Shown here in pieces: positions 8,642-17,492 of a stretch of DNA of 64,000 nucleotides; positions within the stretch are counted from its first letter, which is position 1, and each line of letters begins with the position of its first letter. The DNA is from Bacteroidota bacterium (GTDB lineage: Bacteria > Bacteroidota > Rhodothermia > Rhodothermales > Rubricoccaceae). The translations under genes and the position numbers were made by a program. The DNA lies in contig JBCBNX010000009.1 in the NCBI GenBank assembly GCA_039821555.1, positions 62,001-126,000 of the forward strand. Direction: 5' to 3'. The notes under the pieces were generated by a model. That model ran no database searches. It was not told where the DNA came from and saw only the letters and a list, made by a program, of their open reading frames with translations.

Positions 8642-11137
8642 GACGACCATCCGACGCACCGCGTGGGTGTCCCCCGACGCCATCGCGTAGGCGTAGACGC
8701 CGCTCGACAGCGTCGCCGCGTCCAGCACGAGCGTGTAGGTACCCGCCACCCGGTGCTCGTCGACGAGGCGCACGACTTCGCGGCCGAGGAGGTCATAGAC
8801 GGCCACCGTCAGCAGCCCTGTCTCCGGGTGCGTCACCTCGATCTGGGTCTGCGCGCGGAACGGGTTCGGGTAGTTTTGCGCCAGCCGTGCTTGCGCGGGA
8901 GCCTCGTCGTCCTCGGCTTCGGTCCCGAACGCGAAGGTGGCTGCGAGCGACGTCGTCCCGGTCAGCACGACGGAGATCGCCGCGTCCTCGGAAGTCACCG
9001 CTTCGGTCCAACCAACGAAGCGGTAGCCCTCGTCGGGCAAGGCCTCCAGACGCAGCGGCACCTCGCGGTAGAACGGCAGGCGGCTCGCACCGCGCGGTAG
9101 CGGTACGCCCTCGGCCAGCACCCGGCCGCCTTCGGTAGTCTCGAGTTCGAGCGCGGCCGAACCGGCCACCCCGAGCGTCTCTACGACGTGCCCGCGCATC
9201 TGCACGGGGCGGTTGCGTGTGAAGTCGCGCATCTCGTCCACGAGTGCATCCCAGCTTGGCCCGAACGAGATCGACTGCGGCCAGCGGGCCTTGTGACGCG
9301 GGATCTCGGCAGCAATGCCCGCCTGCAAACTGTCGATGATGCTGAGGACGCGCGCCGGGGCGTAGGTCGTCGCGGAGCGAGCCGCGAGACGCTGGATGAA
9401 GGTGGAGCGGAAGGTGTCGTTCTCCATCAGCCGCCGGAAGAGGAACGTGGACCACGGCGGGTTGGGCCACGGCGGCCCGGCGGGATCGAGCGCGAGGGCA
9501 AGCGTGTTGTCGAGCGCCTCGCCGTTGGCGTTGCCGCCAAAGCCGAAGTCGAGGTCGAAGAACATCCACCGCCAGCGGCCGTCGGACTCGTTGGGCCGCC
9601 AGAGCTTCAGGTTGTTGCCTGGCCAGTCGGCGTTGGCGCTGTAGATCTCAGCGATGACATAGTCGAGGTAGGCCTCCACCTCCATCTGCGTCTGGACGTA
9701 CGTGTAGTGCTGAGGCTGCGTGATGTCATTGGCCGCGAGGTAGTCCAGGAGCGCGTCGTAGTGCGGCGAGTCGTCGCGGGGATCGCCTTTGCCCGCATCG
9801 AGCAGTTCCACGTCGTCATCGTCGATGCCGTAGTGCGCGGCGACGTAGTCTTCGTTGAGCTTCTCGCGGAGGTTGTGGATGCCCCAATAGTCGCCGTTGA
9901 GAAAGACGATTGCCGGGCGGTAGGCTTGCTTGTCGAGGTCGCCCTCGGCCATCGTCTGGATGGCGGCGTCGCGGAACATCGTGCGCCACCAGTCTTGCGC
10001 GGAGCTGCGCAGCACGAGGTCGTCGAACACGTCGATGTCGAGGTCGGGGAAGACGCGGTATTCCACTTTCGACGCGCCGTAGCGGCCTCGCGCATACAGC
10101 GCGAGCGACTTTTGCGGATAGATGCGGGAGCAGCCGCCAAAGATCTGGACACCCATGCCCTGCTCGAAGCCGAGCGTGCCGTCCGGCTCGTAGAAGGCGA
10201 CATGGACGGGGTGCTCCCAGTCCTGATTCCAGTTGACCGGGTCGTTGCGGCAGCGCCCAGGGATGCCGTTCGTGCCCTCCACGTAAATGCCCGACGTGTC
10301 GCTGAAGAAGTTCGCGGGGTCCGTGACGAGCGAGACGACGGGGACCGTCACTGCTTCGTCGATGAAGAAGGTTCGCGTGACGACCGGGCTGGGTAGGCGT
10401 TCGGGCTGGAACGCGATCGCCCGAAGCACCCCCGTCTCAGTAAACGTGATGGACTCGGTGTAGACGGGTGAGTCCTCGGTGGGCGGCGTACCGTCGCGGG
10501 TGAAACGGATTGTCGCATCAGAGGCGGCCGTCAGCGTGACGGCCTGGGGCCCGGCGTAGAAGCCACCCGCAAGCGACGCCGCTGGAGCCTCCGCGATGCC
10601 GCCGCTCGAATCCGTCGAGTTGGACGCGCCCGGCGTTGGCGTCTCGAAGAGTTGAAACGACTGTCCGCCGTCGGGCGAGCGCCCTAGTGAGATATCGGTG
10701 GTTTGTTCGCCGTAGGTGAGCGTGTCCACGGCCGTGCCGTCGGGCGCATAGAGACCGACTTGCTCACCGCCTGCGGAGAGCTTGAAGTCGGTATGCAAAC
10801 CGGTGTCCTCATCGTCGGCCCAGATGAGCAGGAAGCCACCAGCGGGGATGATCGTGCCGTCCGGGATCTGCCAGCGGTCGGGCTCTTCGAGGTCGTCGGT
10901 GAGCGTGTAGCCACTCAGGTCTACCGCGTCCGGCTCGGCGTTGTAGAGTTCGATCCAGTCCGCGAAGTCGCCGAAGTCGGGGTCGGCGACGACGGTGCTG
11001 TTGGACGCCAGGAGTTCGTTGACGAAGACCTGGGGTTGTGCCTGGACGGCGGTGACCGAAGCAGCGGTGACACTACCCAGTCCGAGGACAGTGGAGAGGG
11101 TCAACCGGCGCAGGAGTGAAGGGGCCGCTAAGGACAT
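8633..11137 (-). CDS. Exported lamin-tail/CotH protein with T9SS sorting domain
   Basis: An 834-residue exported protein. A signal peptide spans about 1-34 (…V-Q-A-Q). A lamin-tail domain follows at about 35-150 with F-V-N-E-L-L-A-S-N and D-W-I-E-L-Y-N, then a chitobiase C-terminal-like strand set at about 187-255 with T-R-D-G-T-P-P-T. A CotH kinase-like domain covers about 260-600, with P-V-V-S-L-V-T-D-P, G-I-Y-V, K-S-L-A-L-Y-A-R-G-R-Y-G, G-I-H-N-L-R-E-K and the D-x-D motif F-F-D-L-D-F-G-F-G. The C-terminus has Y-P-N-P-F, L-G-R-E-V-V and S-S-G-V-Y, ending V-V-L-R. CotH domains are atypical secretory-pathway kinases. This one would phosphorylate or scaffold surface proteins outside the cell, which is an inference. 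Confidence 0.9.
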   Translation of the reverse strand: MSLAAPSLLRRLTLSTVLGLGSVTAASVTAVQAQPQVFVNELLASNSTVVADPDFGDFADWIELYNAEPDAVDLSGYTLTDDLEEPDRWQIPDGTIIPAGGFLLIWADDEDTGLHTDFKLSAGGEQVGLYAPDGTAVDTLTYGEQTTDISLGRSPDGGQSFQLFETPTPGASNSTDSSGGIAEAPAASLAGGFYAGPQAVTLTAASDATIRFTRDGTPPTEDSPVYTESITFTETGVLRAIAFQPERLPSPVVTRTFFIDEAVTVPVVSLVTDPANFFSDTSGIYVEGTNGIPGRCRNDPVNWNQDWEHPVHVAFYEPDGTLGFEQGMGVQIFGGCSRIYPQKSLALYARGRYGASKVEYRVFPDLDIDVFDDLVLRSSAQDWWRTMFRDAAIQTMAEGDLDKQAYRPAIVFLNGDYWGIHNLREKLNEDYVAAHYGIDDDDVELLDAGKGDPRDDSPHYDALLDYLAANDITQPQHYTYVQTQMEVEAYLDYVIAEIYSANADWPGNNLKLWRPNESDGRWRWMFFDLDFGFGGNANGEALDNTLALALDPAGPPWPNPPWSTFLFRRLMENDTFRSTFIQRLAARSATTYAPARVLSIIDSLQAGIAAEIPRHKARWPQSISFGPSWDALVDEMRDFTRNRPVQMRGHVVETLGVAGSAALELETTEGGRVLAEGVPLPRGASRLPFYREVPLRLEALPDEGYRFVGWTEAVTSEDAAISVVLTGTTSLAATFAFGTEAEDDEAPAQARLAQNYPNPFRAQTQIEVTHPETGLLTVAVYDLLGREVVRLVDEHRVAGTYTLVLDAATLSSGVYAYAMASGDTHAVRRMVVLR

Positions 11138-11213
11138 GGTCGGTCAGGAGATGAGCATACAACGCGCCTGGAAGGTAGGGCGTGCCGACTGTATCTCTTC
11201 GAACAAAATGGGG

Positions 11214-11290
11214 AGGTTTCTAGGCGGTCTTTGCTTTGCCAGAAACCTAGACGGTGGCTTGCCGCGTACTACATGGCCTAATTCTAGGCC
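11214..11290 (+). promoter_or_regulatory. Two hairpins in the infC leader
   Basis: AGGTTTCT (11214-11221) pairs with AGAAACCT (11241-11248) and GGCCTA (11275-11280) pairs with TAGGCC (11285-11290). They lie upstream of infC on the same strand. In E. coli and Bacillus the infC-rpmI-rplT operon is autoregulated by IF3 and L20 through leader or start-codon structures. A comparable role here is inference. A TATATTTA box at 11309-11316 lies between the hairpins and the start. Confidence 0.4.
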
Positions 11291-11348
11291 AGCAGCGTTT
11301 ACCCTGGCTATATTTAGACATTCCAACAACCAACCTGAGAGGCCAACC

Positions 11349-11900
11349 ATAGCCCGGAGATACAACCGCCCGCAGCCGCGGCGCGAACCCCAGACCCGTG
11401 TGAACGACCGCATCCGCGCCAACCGCGTGCGCGTCGTCGACCCCCAAGGCGAGCACGGCATCTACGACCTCGACCGTGCCCTGGAGCTCGCGCAGCGCCG
11501 CGGCCTCGACCTCGTCGAGATCGCCCCGAACGCGGACCCGCCCGTGTGCAAGATCATGGACTTCGGGAAATACCGCTACGAGCAGCAGAAGAAGATCAAG
11601 GAGCAGCGCAAGAAGCAGGCGCGCCAGGGCGAGCTGAAGGAGGTACGCTTCCGCCCCAACACGGACGACCACGACTTTGGCTTCAAGACGAAGCACGCCC
11701 GCGAATTCCTCGAAGAGGGCAACAAGGTGAAGGCGTGGGTGCAGTTCCGCGGCCGCGACATCATCTACAAGGACCGCGGCCTCGATCTGCTCGCACGCTT
11801 CATCGAGGAGTTGCAGGACGTCGCGAAGGTGGACCAGGCCCCGCAGATGGAGGGCCGCCGCATGACGCTGCTGCTCTCGCCCGACAGCAAGAAGAAGTAG
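11349..11900 (+). CDS. infC: Translation initiation factor IF-3, probable ATA start
   Basis: Binds the 30S subunit, keeps it free of 50S, and proofreads initiator tRNA and start codon. Seen: the N-domain [37 protein letters not shown], the basic linker, and the C-domain with K-E-V-R-F-R-P and [11 protein letters not shown], ending D-S-K-K-K. No ATG or GTG gives a full N-terminus: GTG at 11398 would remove the first 16 residues. An ATA codon at 11349 gives I/M-A-R-R-Y-N-R-P, the usual N-terminal motif, 183 residues, with GAGAGG six bases upstream. Infrequent start codons are the known basis of infC autoregulation. Confidence 0.9.
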   Translation: MARRYNRPQPRREPQTRVNDRIRANRVRVVDPQGEHGIYDLDRALELAQRRGLDLVEIAPNADPPVCKIMDFGKYRYEQQKKIKEQRKKQARQGELKEVRFRPNTDDHDFGFKTKHAREFLEEGNKVKAWVQFRGRDIIYKDRGLDLLARFIEELQDVAKVDQAPQMEGRRMTLLLSPDSKKK

Positions 11901-12054
11901 GCGGTGAAGCGGTGGAAGATGTCCGTCCTACCTTGTCGCGTCAAGCTGCTGCCCCACCTCTGCACGGCGACACGGCCTCACCGCAACACTCATTGGCCCC
12001 CGTGAAGCTTTGGCCGAATGCCGGACGTACCCCGGAACCCGGACGGCTAGCCCC

Positions 12055-12062
12055 TATATTTG
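12055..12062 (+). promoter_or_regulatory. Candidate -7 box TATATTTG
   Basis: A perfect match to TAnnTTTG, 43 bases before rpmI. No good -33 TTG is visible, so it could be an internal promoter in the infC operon or coincidence. Confidence 0.35.
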
Positions 12063-12097
12063 CGATTCTCTGTTCATCCGATCCATTCGAGGCGGTC

Positions 12098-12292
12098 ATG
12101 CCGAAGATGAAGTCCAACAGTGGAGCGAAGAAGCGTTTCTCGCTGACCGGCACCGGCCGCGTCAAGCGCAAGAAAGCCTTCAAGTCCCACATCCTCACCA
12201 AGAAGTCGCCCAAGCGCAAGCGGAATCTCCGCGAGACGACCCTCGTGTCGCCCGCCGACGAGCCCCGCGTCAAGCGCATGATCACCGGCTAA
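12098..12292 (+). CDS. rpmI: 50S ribosomal protein bL35
   Basis: A 64-residue basic ribosomal protein of the large subunit. [14 protein letters not shown] at the start and the Lys/Arg-rich middle ([19 protein letters not shown]) are diagnostic for bL35. Length is normal. It sits 197 bases after infC and 72 before rplT, the conserved infC-rpmI-rplT order. Confidence 0.97.
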   Translation: MPKMKSNSGAKKRFSLTGTGRVKRKKAFKSHILTKKSPKRKRNLRETTLVSPADEPRVKRMITG

Positions 12293-12364
12293 ACGCCGAT
12301 GTGGCCCCGTAGCGGGTCTGCGACTTCTCGTTCACCGTTTTAATCCCCCTACCCGGAGAATCAA

Positions 12365-12718
12365 ATGCCACGCGCTCGTAACCTCGTGGCTTCCCGTCGC
12401 CGTCGCCGCAAGATGCTCTTGCAGGCGAAAGGCTACTGGGGTCGCCGTAGCAACGTTCGCACCGTTGCCATGCACTCCGTTGATAGGGCGATGCAGTTCG
12501 CCTACCGCGACCGCCGCCAACGCAAGCGGCAGTTCCGGAAGCTGTGGATCACGCGTATCAACGCGGCGGCCCGGCTGAATGGCATGAGCTACTCGCGCCT
12601 TATCAGTGGGTTGAAGAAGGCCAACGTGCCTCTCAACCGTAAAGTGCTCGCTGACCTCGCCGTCCACGACGCGGAAGCCTTTACGTCCGTCGTCGAGCAG
12701 GCCAAAGCCGCCGCCTAG
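12365..12718 (+). CDS. rplT: 50S ribosomal protein bL20
   Basis: A 117-residue ribosomal protein needed early in 50S assembly, and in other bacteria the autogenous repressor of this operon. Seen: [37 protein letters not shown], and the C-terminal globular part [12 protein letters not shown]. Full length. A strong intrinsic terminator follows within 30 bases, closing the operon. Confidence 0.97.
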   Translation: MPRARNLVASRRRRRKMLLQAKGYWGRRSNVRTVAMHSVDRAMQFAYRDRRQRKRQFRKLWITRINAAARLNGMSYSRLISGLKKANVPLNRKVLADLAVHDAEAFTSVVEQAKAAA

Positions 12719-12743
12719 GCCGCTGCCGCTGCTCGACGAGAAC

Positions 12744-12788
12744 GCCCGCCCTGCGATGCCCCAACGCATCGCGGCGCGGGCTTTTTTC
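12744..12788 (+). terminator. Intrinsic terminator after rplT
   Basis: GCCCGC and GCGATG on the 5' arm pair with CATCGC and GCGGGC on the 3' arm, followed by six T residues. It ends the infC-rpmI-rplT transcript. Confidence 0.9.
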
Positions 12789-12952
12789 TTGAGGTGAAAT
12801 CTCATTCTCGGTACGCCTCACGGCCTCCGCTCTGCCACCTCTGAAATCCGCTCCCGCATCGCATCGCTGAAACGGAGAGACGAGGAACCGATGAAGCGGC
12901 GAATCGCCTCTCGACAGCTTCCGATCTTTCCGACCGCGCTCACTCCTTCCAG

Positions 12953-13039
12953 CTTGTCATGCTGAACTTGGTTCAGCATCTCAGCAATGCCACGCCGGAT
13001 CGTAGTCGTCAGAGATCCTGAATCGAGTTCAGGATGACA
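12953..13039. repeat. MITE-like 87-bp palindromic element, copy 1
   Basis: Begins CTTGTCATGCTGAAC and ends GTTCAGGATGACA, near-perfect terminal inverted repeats. Each half folds separately: ATGCTGAA with TTCAGCAT, and ATCCTGAA with TTCAGGAT. It has exactly the same length as copy 2 at 14201-14287. The two copies bracket pheS. Confidence 0.85.
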
Positions 13040-13071
13040 CGAACGAAACACCACGTCTCTCGAATTCTGCC

Positions 13072-14157
13072 ATGTCCACCGCTCCCGACAACTTGCCCGA
13101 CGCGCTGATCGCGGCGCTCCACGACGAGATTGCCGCCGCTGACCTCGTCTCCAACCCAGAGACCGCCGCCGATGCCATCGAAGCTGCGCGCGTCGACTGG
13201 CTGGGGCGCAAGAGCGGGCGCGTGACGGCGCTCTTCGGGCGCATGAAGGACGTCGCGCCGGAGGGCCGCCGAGCGTTCGGCCAGCAGCTCAACGGGCTCA
13301 AGCAGGCCGCCGAGGCCAAGCTCGCCGAGGCGCAGGACGCGCTCAAGGCGGCCGAGCAAGCCGCTGGCGCCCTGGATGCCAAAGGAAGACGCCTCGACTT
13401 GACCCTGCCGGGCCGCTTCCCTGCGCCGCATGGCTCGATCCACCCGCTCACGCAGACGCGTATGGAGATTGAGGCCATCTTCGCAGGCTTCGGCTTCGGC
13501 GTCGCCGAGGGCCCCGAGATCGAGGACGACTGGCACAACTTCTCCGCGCTCAACTTCGGCCCAGAGCATCCGGCGCGGGACATGCAGGACACGTTCTTCG
13601 TCGACGCTCCGCCGCCGAACGGCCCCGGCACGGTCCTCCGCACCCACACGTCGCCCGTGCAGGTGCGCGTCATGGAGCACGCCGTCACGAAGGGTACGGG
13701 GCCGCCGATCCGCATGATCGCGCCGGGCCGCGTCTTCCGCAACGAGCGCATCACCTACAAGTCGTACTGCCTCTTCCACCAGGTCGAGGGCCTCGTGGTC
13801 GACGAGAGCGTGACCTTCGCCGACCTCAAGGAGATCCTCGTGCGCTTCGCCGAGGCGCTCTTCGGTGGCGACGTGCGCATGCGCTTTCGCCCGAGCTTCT
13901 TCCCCTTCACCGAGCCGAGCGCGGAGGTTGACATTTGGTGGGCCGACGACAGCCTCCCCGGCGGCGGCCGCTGGATGGAGATCCTCGGCTGCGGCATGGT
14001 CGACCCCAACGTGCTCACCAACGTCGGCATCGACGCCGAGCGTTATACCGGCTACGCCTTCGGCATGGGCATCGAACGGATGTGCATGCTCAAGCACGGC
14101 ATCGGCGACATCCGGCTCTTCTACGAGAACGACGTGCGCTTCTTGCAGCAGTTTTAG
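13072..14157 (+). CDS. pheS: Phenylalanine--tRNA ligase alpha subunit
   Basis: Catalytic subunit of the alpha2-beta2 class II synthetase that charges tRNA-Phe. The 361 residues comprise an N-terminal coiled-coil tRNA-binding arm (about 1-105) and a catalytic core. Seen: motif 1 region [23 protein letters not shown], motif 2 [11 protein letters not shown] and [22 protein letters not shown], and motif 3 [11 protein letters not shown]. The start is ATG at 13072. Partner pheT lies 0.7 kb downstream, with an SMI1 gene and a MITE-like repeat between them, which is an unusual split. Confidence 0.97.
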   Translation: MSTAPDNLPDALIAALHDEIAAADLVSNPETAADAIEAARVDWLGRKSGRVTALFGRMKDVAPEGRRAFGQQLNGLKQAAEAKLAEAQDALKAAEQAAGALDAKGRRLDLTLPGRFPAPHGSIHPLTQTRMEIEAIFAGFGFGVAEGPEIEDDWHNFSALNFGPEHPARDMQDTFFVDAPPPNGPGTVLRTHTSPVQVRVMEHAVTKGTGPPIRMIAPGRVFRNERITYKSYCLFHQVEGLVVDESVTFADLKEILVRFAEALFGGDVRMRFRPSFFPFTEPSAEVDIWWADDSLPGGGRWMEILGCGMVDPNVLTNVGIDAERYTGYAFGMGIERMCMLKHGIGDIRLFYENDVRFLQQF

Positions 14158-14200
14158 TCCATTCTCATGACGACACTGGGTTAGATCGATGAGGCCCCTA

Positions 14201-14287
14201 CTTGTCATGCTGAACTTGATTCAGCATCTCAGCGGTGCTACGAGATGAACGAGTCGTCAGAGATCCTGAAACGAGTTCAGGATGACA
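14201..14287. repeat. MITE-like 87-bp palindromic element, copy 2
   Basis: Same ends and same 87-base length as the element at 12953-13039, in the same orientation. The terminal parts are nearly identical and the central 25-30 bases differ. Its right end supplies an in-frame ATG (14282) upstream of the SMI1 gene. Confidence 0.85.
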
Positions 14288-14314
14288 CCATGGCTATTCA
14301 CAAGTAGATCCGGT

Positions 14315-14824
14315 ATGACTCGTCTCCTTGAAGACGTTCGAGCCAAGGTCGCTGGCACGGACCTGCCTACTAAACTGAGCTATCCGGGTCAACCTACTCT
14401 CAGCCCGCCCGCTTCTGACGCACAGATCGCGCAGGCTGAAAAGACACTCGGCTTCGTCTTACCAACATCGCTTAAATCCCTCTACTCGTCTATCGCCAAC
14501 GGAGGCTTCGGTCCCGGTCACGGGATGATCGGACTCACGGGTGGGACCCCTGACGACACAGGAGCTACCTGTGAAACCATCTATCTCGGCTGGCGCGAAC
14601 CAGACCCCGGAGACCCATCCTGGCACTGGCCCGAACGTCTGCTCCCGATTGCTCACTGGGGTTGCGCGATTTACTCCTGCCTGGACTGCACCACGCCCCA
14701 GGCACCCATCATGGTTTTCGATCCTCATTTCCTCGACTCAGACTCGTCGCCTTCGGCATTTCGCCCGCATCGTCTGTCGCTAGAAGACTGGCTCCATGCC
14801 TGGCTTGACAATGTGGACCTCTAG
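14315..14824 (+). CDS. SMI1/KNR4 family protein
   Basis: A 169-residue cytosolic protein. The SMI1/KNR4 fold is suggested by S-D-A-Q-I-A-Q-A-E-K-T-L-G-F-V-L-P followed by L-K-S-L-Y-S-S-I-A-N-G-G-F-G-P, then W-G-C-A-I-Y-S-C-L-D-C near the middle and the terminal L-E-D-W-L-H-A-W-L. SMI1 superfamily proteins often serve as immunity proteins to nuclease or deaminase toxins. No toxin is adjacent, so the role is unknown. ATG 14315 is preferred because the upstream ATG (14282) lies in the MITE-like repeat. Base composition is visibly less GC-rich than pheS and pheT, consistent with acquisition. Confidence 0.8.
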   Translation: MTRLLEDVRAKVAGTDLPTKLSYPGQPTLSPPASDAQIAQAEKTLGFVLPTSLKSLYSSIANGGFGPGHGMIGLTGGTPDDTGATCETIYLGWREPDPGDPSWHWPERLLPIAHWGCAIYSCLDCTTPQAPIMVFDPHFLDSDSSPSAFRPHRLSLEDWLHAWLDNVDL

Positions 14825-14856
14825 CGCGAGATGTACCCAAACTGACTCCTCCACCG

Positions 14857-17469
14857 ATGAACCTCTCTCAGAACTGGCTTGGCGAGTACGTCGCCCACGG
14901 CCTCGCGACGGACGACCTCGCGGACACACTCACCATGCTCGGCCTCGAAGTCGAGGAGGTCACGCACGTCGGGCCCGAGGTAGACGGCGTCGTGGTGGGG
15001 CATGTCCTTGACACGCGCCCGCATCCGGACGCGGACCGGCTCACGCTGTGCACGGTCGACCTCGGCGCGCTGAACGCAGGCAGCGAGCCGGTGCAAATCG
15101 TTTGCGGCGCGCCGAATGTGGCCGCCGGGCAGAAGGTGCCCGTCGCGACCGTCGGGACGACGCTGATGCTGCCGTCGCGCAAGGACCCGCACACGAAGGA
15201 GCCGGTCCAGATCAAAAAGGGCAAGATCCGCGGCGAGGTGTCGTTGGGGATGATCTGCGCCGAGGACGAGCTCGGCCTGGGCGACGACCATGACGGCATC
15301 CTCGTGCTCGACGACAGCGCCGAGGCCGGGACGCCGTTCGCCGACTACCTCGAAGCGCAGGGTCTCGCCGAGCGCGACACCGTCATCGAGATCGCGATCA
15401 CGCCCAACCGCCCCGACGCGACGAGCCATCTCGGCGTGGCGCGCGACGTGGCAGCGGTGACGCACCAGCACCTAGCTCCGCCCGTCGTGGACGAGCCTGA
15501 GGCGGGCGGGGCCGTCGCCGAGCACGTCGGCGTCGAGATCGAGGATGCGGCGGCGTGCCCGCGCTATGCGGCGATGCTCATTCGCGGCGTCACGGTGGCT
15601 GAGTCGCCCGCGTGGCTCAAGCGCCGCCTCGAAGCCATCGGCGAGCGCCCGATCAACAACGTCGTGGACGTGACGAACTACGTCCTCTTCGAACTCGGCC
15701 AGCCGCTCCACGCCTTCGACGCCGATCTCCTCGCCGGAAACGCTAGCAAAGAGTCCAGCATCGTTGTACGGATGTCGGAGCCAGGCGAGTCGTTCACGAC
15801 CCTCGACGACGTTGAGCGCAAGCTACCCGAGGACACGCTGATGGTCTGCGATGCCGAGCGCTCAGTCGCCATCGCAGGCATCATGGGCGGGCAGAACTCC
15901 GAGGTGTCGGACGGCACGACGAACGTGCTGCTGGAGAGCGCCTACTTCGACCCGGTCACGATCCGCCGCGCGGCAAAAGGCCTCGGCCTTCAGACGAACG
16001 CGTCCTACCGCTTCGAGCGCGGCGTAGACCCGAACGGCGCCGTCCGTGCAGCAGCCCGGGCCGCTGCGTTGATCGCAGAGTTGGCAGGCGGGAAAATCGT
16101 CCCCGGCATCGTGGACGCTTACCCCGCGCCTATCGAACCGAAGAAAATCGCGCTGCGACCGGCACGCGTCACCCAGGTTCTCGGTGTCGAGATCGACACG
16201 GACGAGATCGTGCGGCTGTTAACAGCCATTGGCATCGAGGTAAACGACGATGCAGGCACCACGCTCGCGGCGTTTGCCGAGGGCGTTTTGCTAGGTGAGA
16301 CGCCCGCCGCAGCCGCCGAGTCGGCGGACGACGCGGCGCTCCGCTGCACCATCCCGACGTTCCGCCCCGACATCGAGCGCGAGATCGACCTCATCGAGGA
16401 GGTAGCGCGACTCTACGGCTACGACAATATCCCGCAGCCGGGCCGCACGATGGTGCCGCTTCGCCCGCAGGCGCTCGCGCCGAGCCTCGCGCTGCGCCAC
16501 CGCACGCTCCAGCACCTCGTCGGGCTGGGCTTCCGCGAGGTCTACTCCAACTCGCTGCTGCCCAACGCGGTCGCGGAGCAATTCGCCGCCGAGACGCTCG
16601 TGGGCGAGCCGTGGGCCGTCGCGGCGACGCTCAACCCGCAGTCGGAGGAGATGGCGGTGCTGCGCCCGAGCTTGCTGCCGGGCCTGCTCACGGCGATGGC
16701 GTACAACCAGAACCGCGGCGCGGGCGCGCTTCGCCTCGCCGAATTCGGCCACGTGTACGGCCGCACCGCCGATGCCGCGCGCACGGCCGAGTCCCCGGTG
16801 GAAGGCTACCGCGAGCGCACGAACCTCATCATCGGCATGAGCGGGCGCGTGCAGGAAGCAGGCTGGGACCAGAGCGCTCGCGCCGTCGACTTCTATGACG
16901 TGAAGGGCGTCGTGGCGCACGTCCTCGACAGCCTTGGGCTTCCGCTCGACAGCACCAGCGTATTCACCGAAGCCGTCACGACCGGCGACGCATTGCTCGC
17001 ATACCGCCTCGACGTGAAGCTACCGGGGCGTGGCGGGGGCGTCGTCGTCGGCACCATTGCGCGAGTGTCGGACACACTCATGGAGCAGTATGCGCTCCAG
17101 CAACCCGTCTTCTTCGCCGAGCTCGACTGGGACGCGCTCGTTCAGCGCGCGGCGAAGCGCCTCGGCGGTCGCTACGAGCCCATCAGCCGCTTCCCCGTTG
17201 TCGAGCGCGATCTCGCCGTGGCTGTGGCGTCGGGCGAGCCCGTCGGGCCGATGCTCCAGACGGTGCGCAAGGCCGGCGGCAAGCTGCTCCAGGATGCCCG
17301 CGTGTTCGACCTCTACGAAGGTGACCGCATCGAAGCCGGGCAGAAGTCGGTCGCCTTCGCGCTGCGCTTCGGCGCCGACCGCACGCTCACTGACAAGCAG
17401 GTCGACAAACAGATGAAGGGCATTCTGAAGCAACTCACCCGCGAGCACAGCGCGACGCTGCGGGGCTAG
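14857..17469 (+). CDS. pheT: Phenylalanine--tRNA ligase beta subunit
   Basis: The 870-residue beta subunit carrying tRNA-binding, editing and anticodon-recognition domains. Seen in order: N-terminal M-N-L-S-Q-N-W-L-G-E-Y-V; an EMAP-like tRNA-binding domain at about 40-155 (V-V-V-G-H-V-L, H-P-D-A-D-R-L, C-G-A-P-N-V); T-P-N-R-P-D-A; the B3/B4 editing region with V-V-D-V-T-N-Y-V and L-G-Q-P-L-H-A-F-D; the B5 domain with R-F-E-R-G-V-D-P; R-P-D-I-E-R-E-I-D-L-I-E-E-V-A-R-L-Y-G-Y; and the C-terminal ferredoxin-fold anticodon-binding domain with F-P-V-V-E-R-D-L-A, ending S-A-T-L-R-G. The slightly long length comes from insertions in the mid region. Confidence 0.97.
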   Translation: MNLSQNWLGEYVAHGLATDDLADTLTMLGLEVEEVTHVGPEVDGVVVGHVLDTRPHPDADRLTLCTVDLGALNAGSEPVQIVCGAPNVAAGQKVPVATVGTTLMLPSRKDPHTKEPVQIKKGKIRGEVSLGMICAEDELGLGDDHDGILVLDDSAEAGTPFADYLEAQGLAERDTVIEIAITPNRPDATSHLGVARDVAAVTHQHLAPPVVDEPEAGGAVAEHVGVEIEDAAACPRYAAMLIRGVTVAESPAWLKRRLEAIGERPINNVVDVTNYVLFELGQPLHAFDADLLAGNASKESSIVVRMSEPGESFTTLDDVERKLPEDTLMVCDAERSVAIAGIMGGQNSEVSDGTTNVLLESAYFDPVTIRRAAKGLGLQTNASYRFERGVDPNGAVRAAARAAALIAELAGGKIVPGIVDAYPAPIEPKKIALRPARVTQVLGVEIDTDEIVRLLTAIGIEVNDDAGTTLAAFAEGVLLGETPAAAAESADDAALRCTIPTFRPDIEREIDLIEEVARLYGYDNIPQPGRTMVPLRPQALAPSLALRHRTLQHLVGLGFREVYSNSLLPNAVAEQFAAETLVGEPWAVAATLNPQSEEMAVLRPSLLPGLLTAMAYNQNRGAGALRLAEFGHVYGRTADAARTAESPVEGYRERTNLIIGMSGRVQEAGWDQSARAVDFYDVKGVVAHVLDSLGLPLDSTSVFTEAVTTGDALLAYRLDVKLPGRGGGVVVGTIARVSDTLMEQYALQQPVFFAELDWDALVQRAAKRLGGRYEPISRFPVVERDLAVAVASGEPVGPMLQTVRKAGGKLLQDARVFDLYEGDRIEAGQKSVAFALRFGADRTLTDKQVDKQMKGILKQLTREHSATLRG

Positions 17470-17492
17470 TCGAAGGTCGAACGAGCGCACCG

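Larger units (their letters stand above)
12719..13071. other. Intergenic region rplT-pheS
   Basis: A 353-base spacer holding the rplT terminator (12744-12788) and the first MITE-like 87-base element (12953-13039). Between them, 12790-12950, I see nothing recognisable. Confidence 0.6.

Noticed and set aside
10995..11348. N-terminal extension of infC upstream of the ATA codon
   Set aside because: The extension overlaps the CotH-gene start on the other strand and the leader hairpins, and matches nothing in IF-3.
12953..14287. Composite transposon carrying pheS
   Set aside because: The flanking elements encode nothing and are in direct orientation; pheS has normal host composition. They are treated as MITE-like repeats only.
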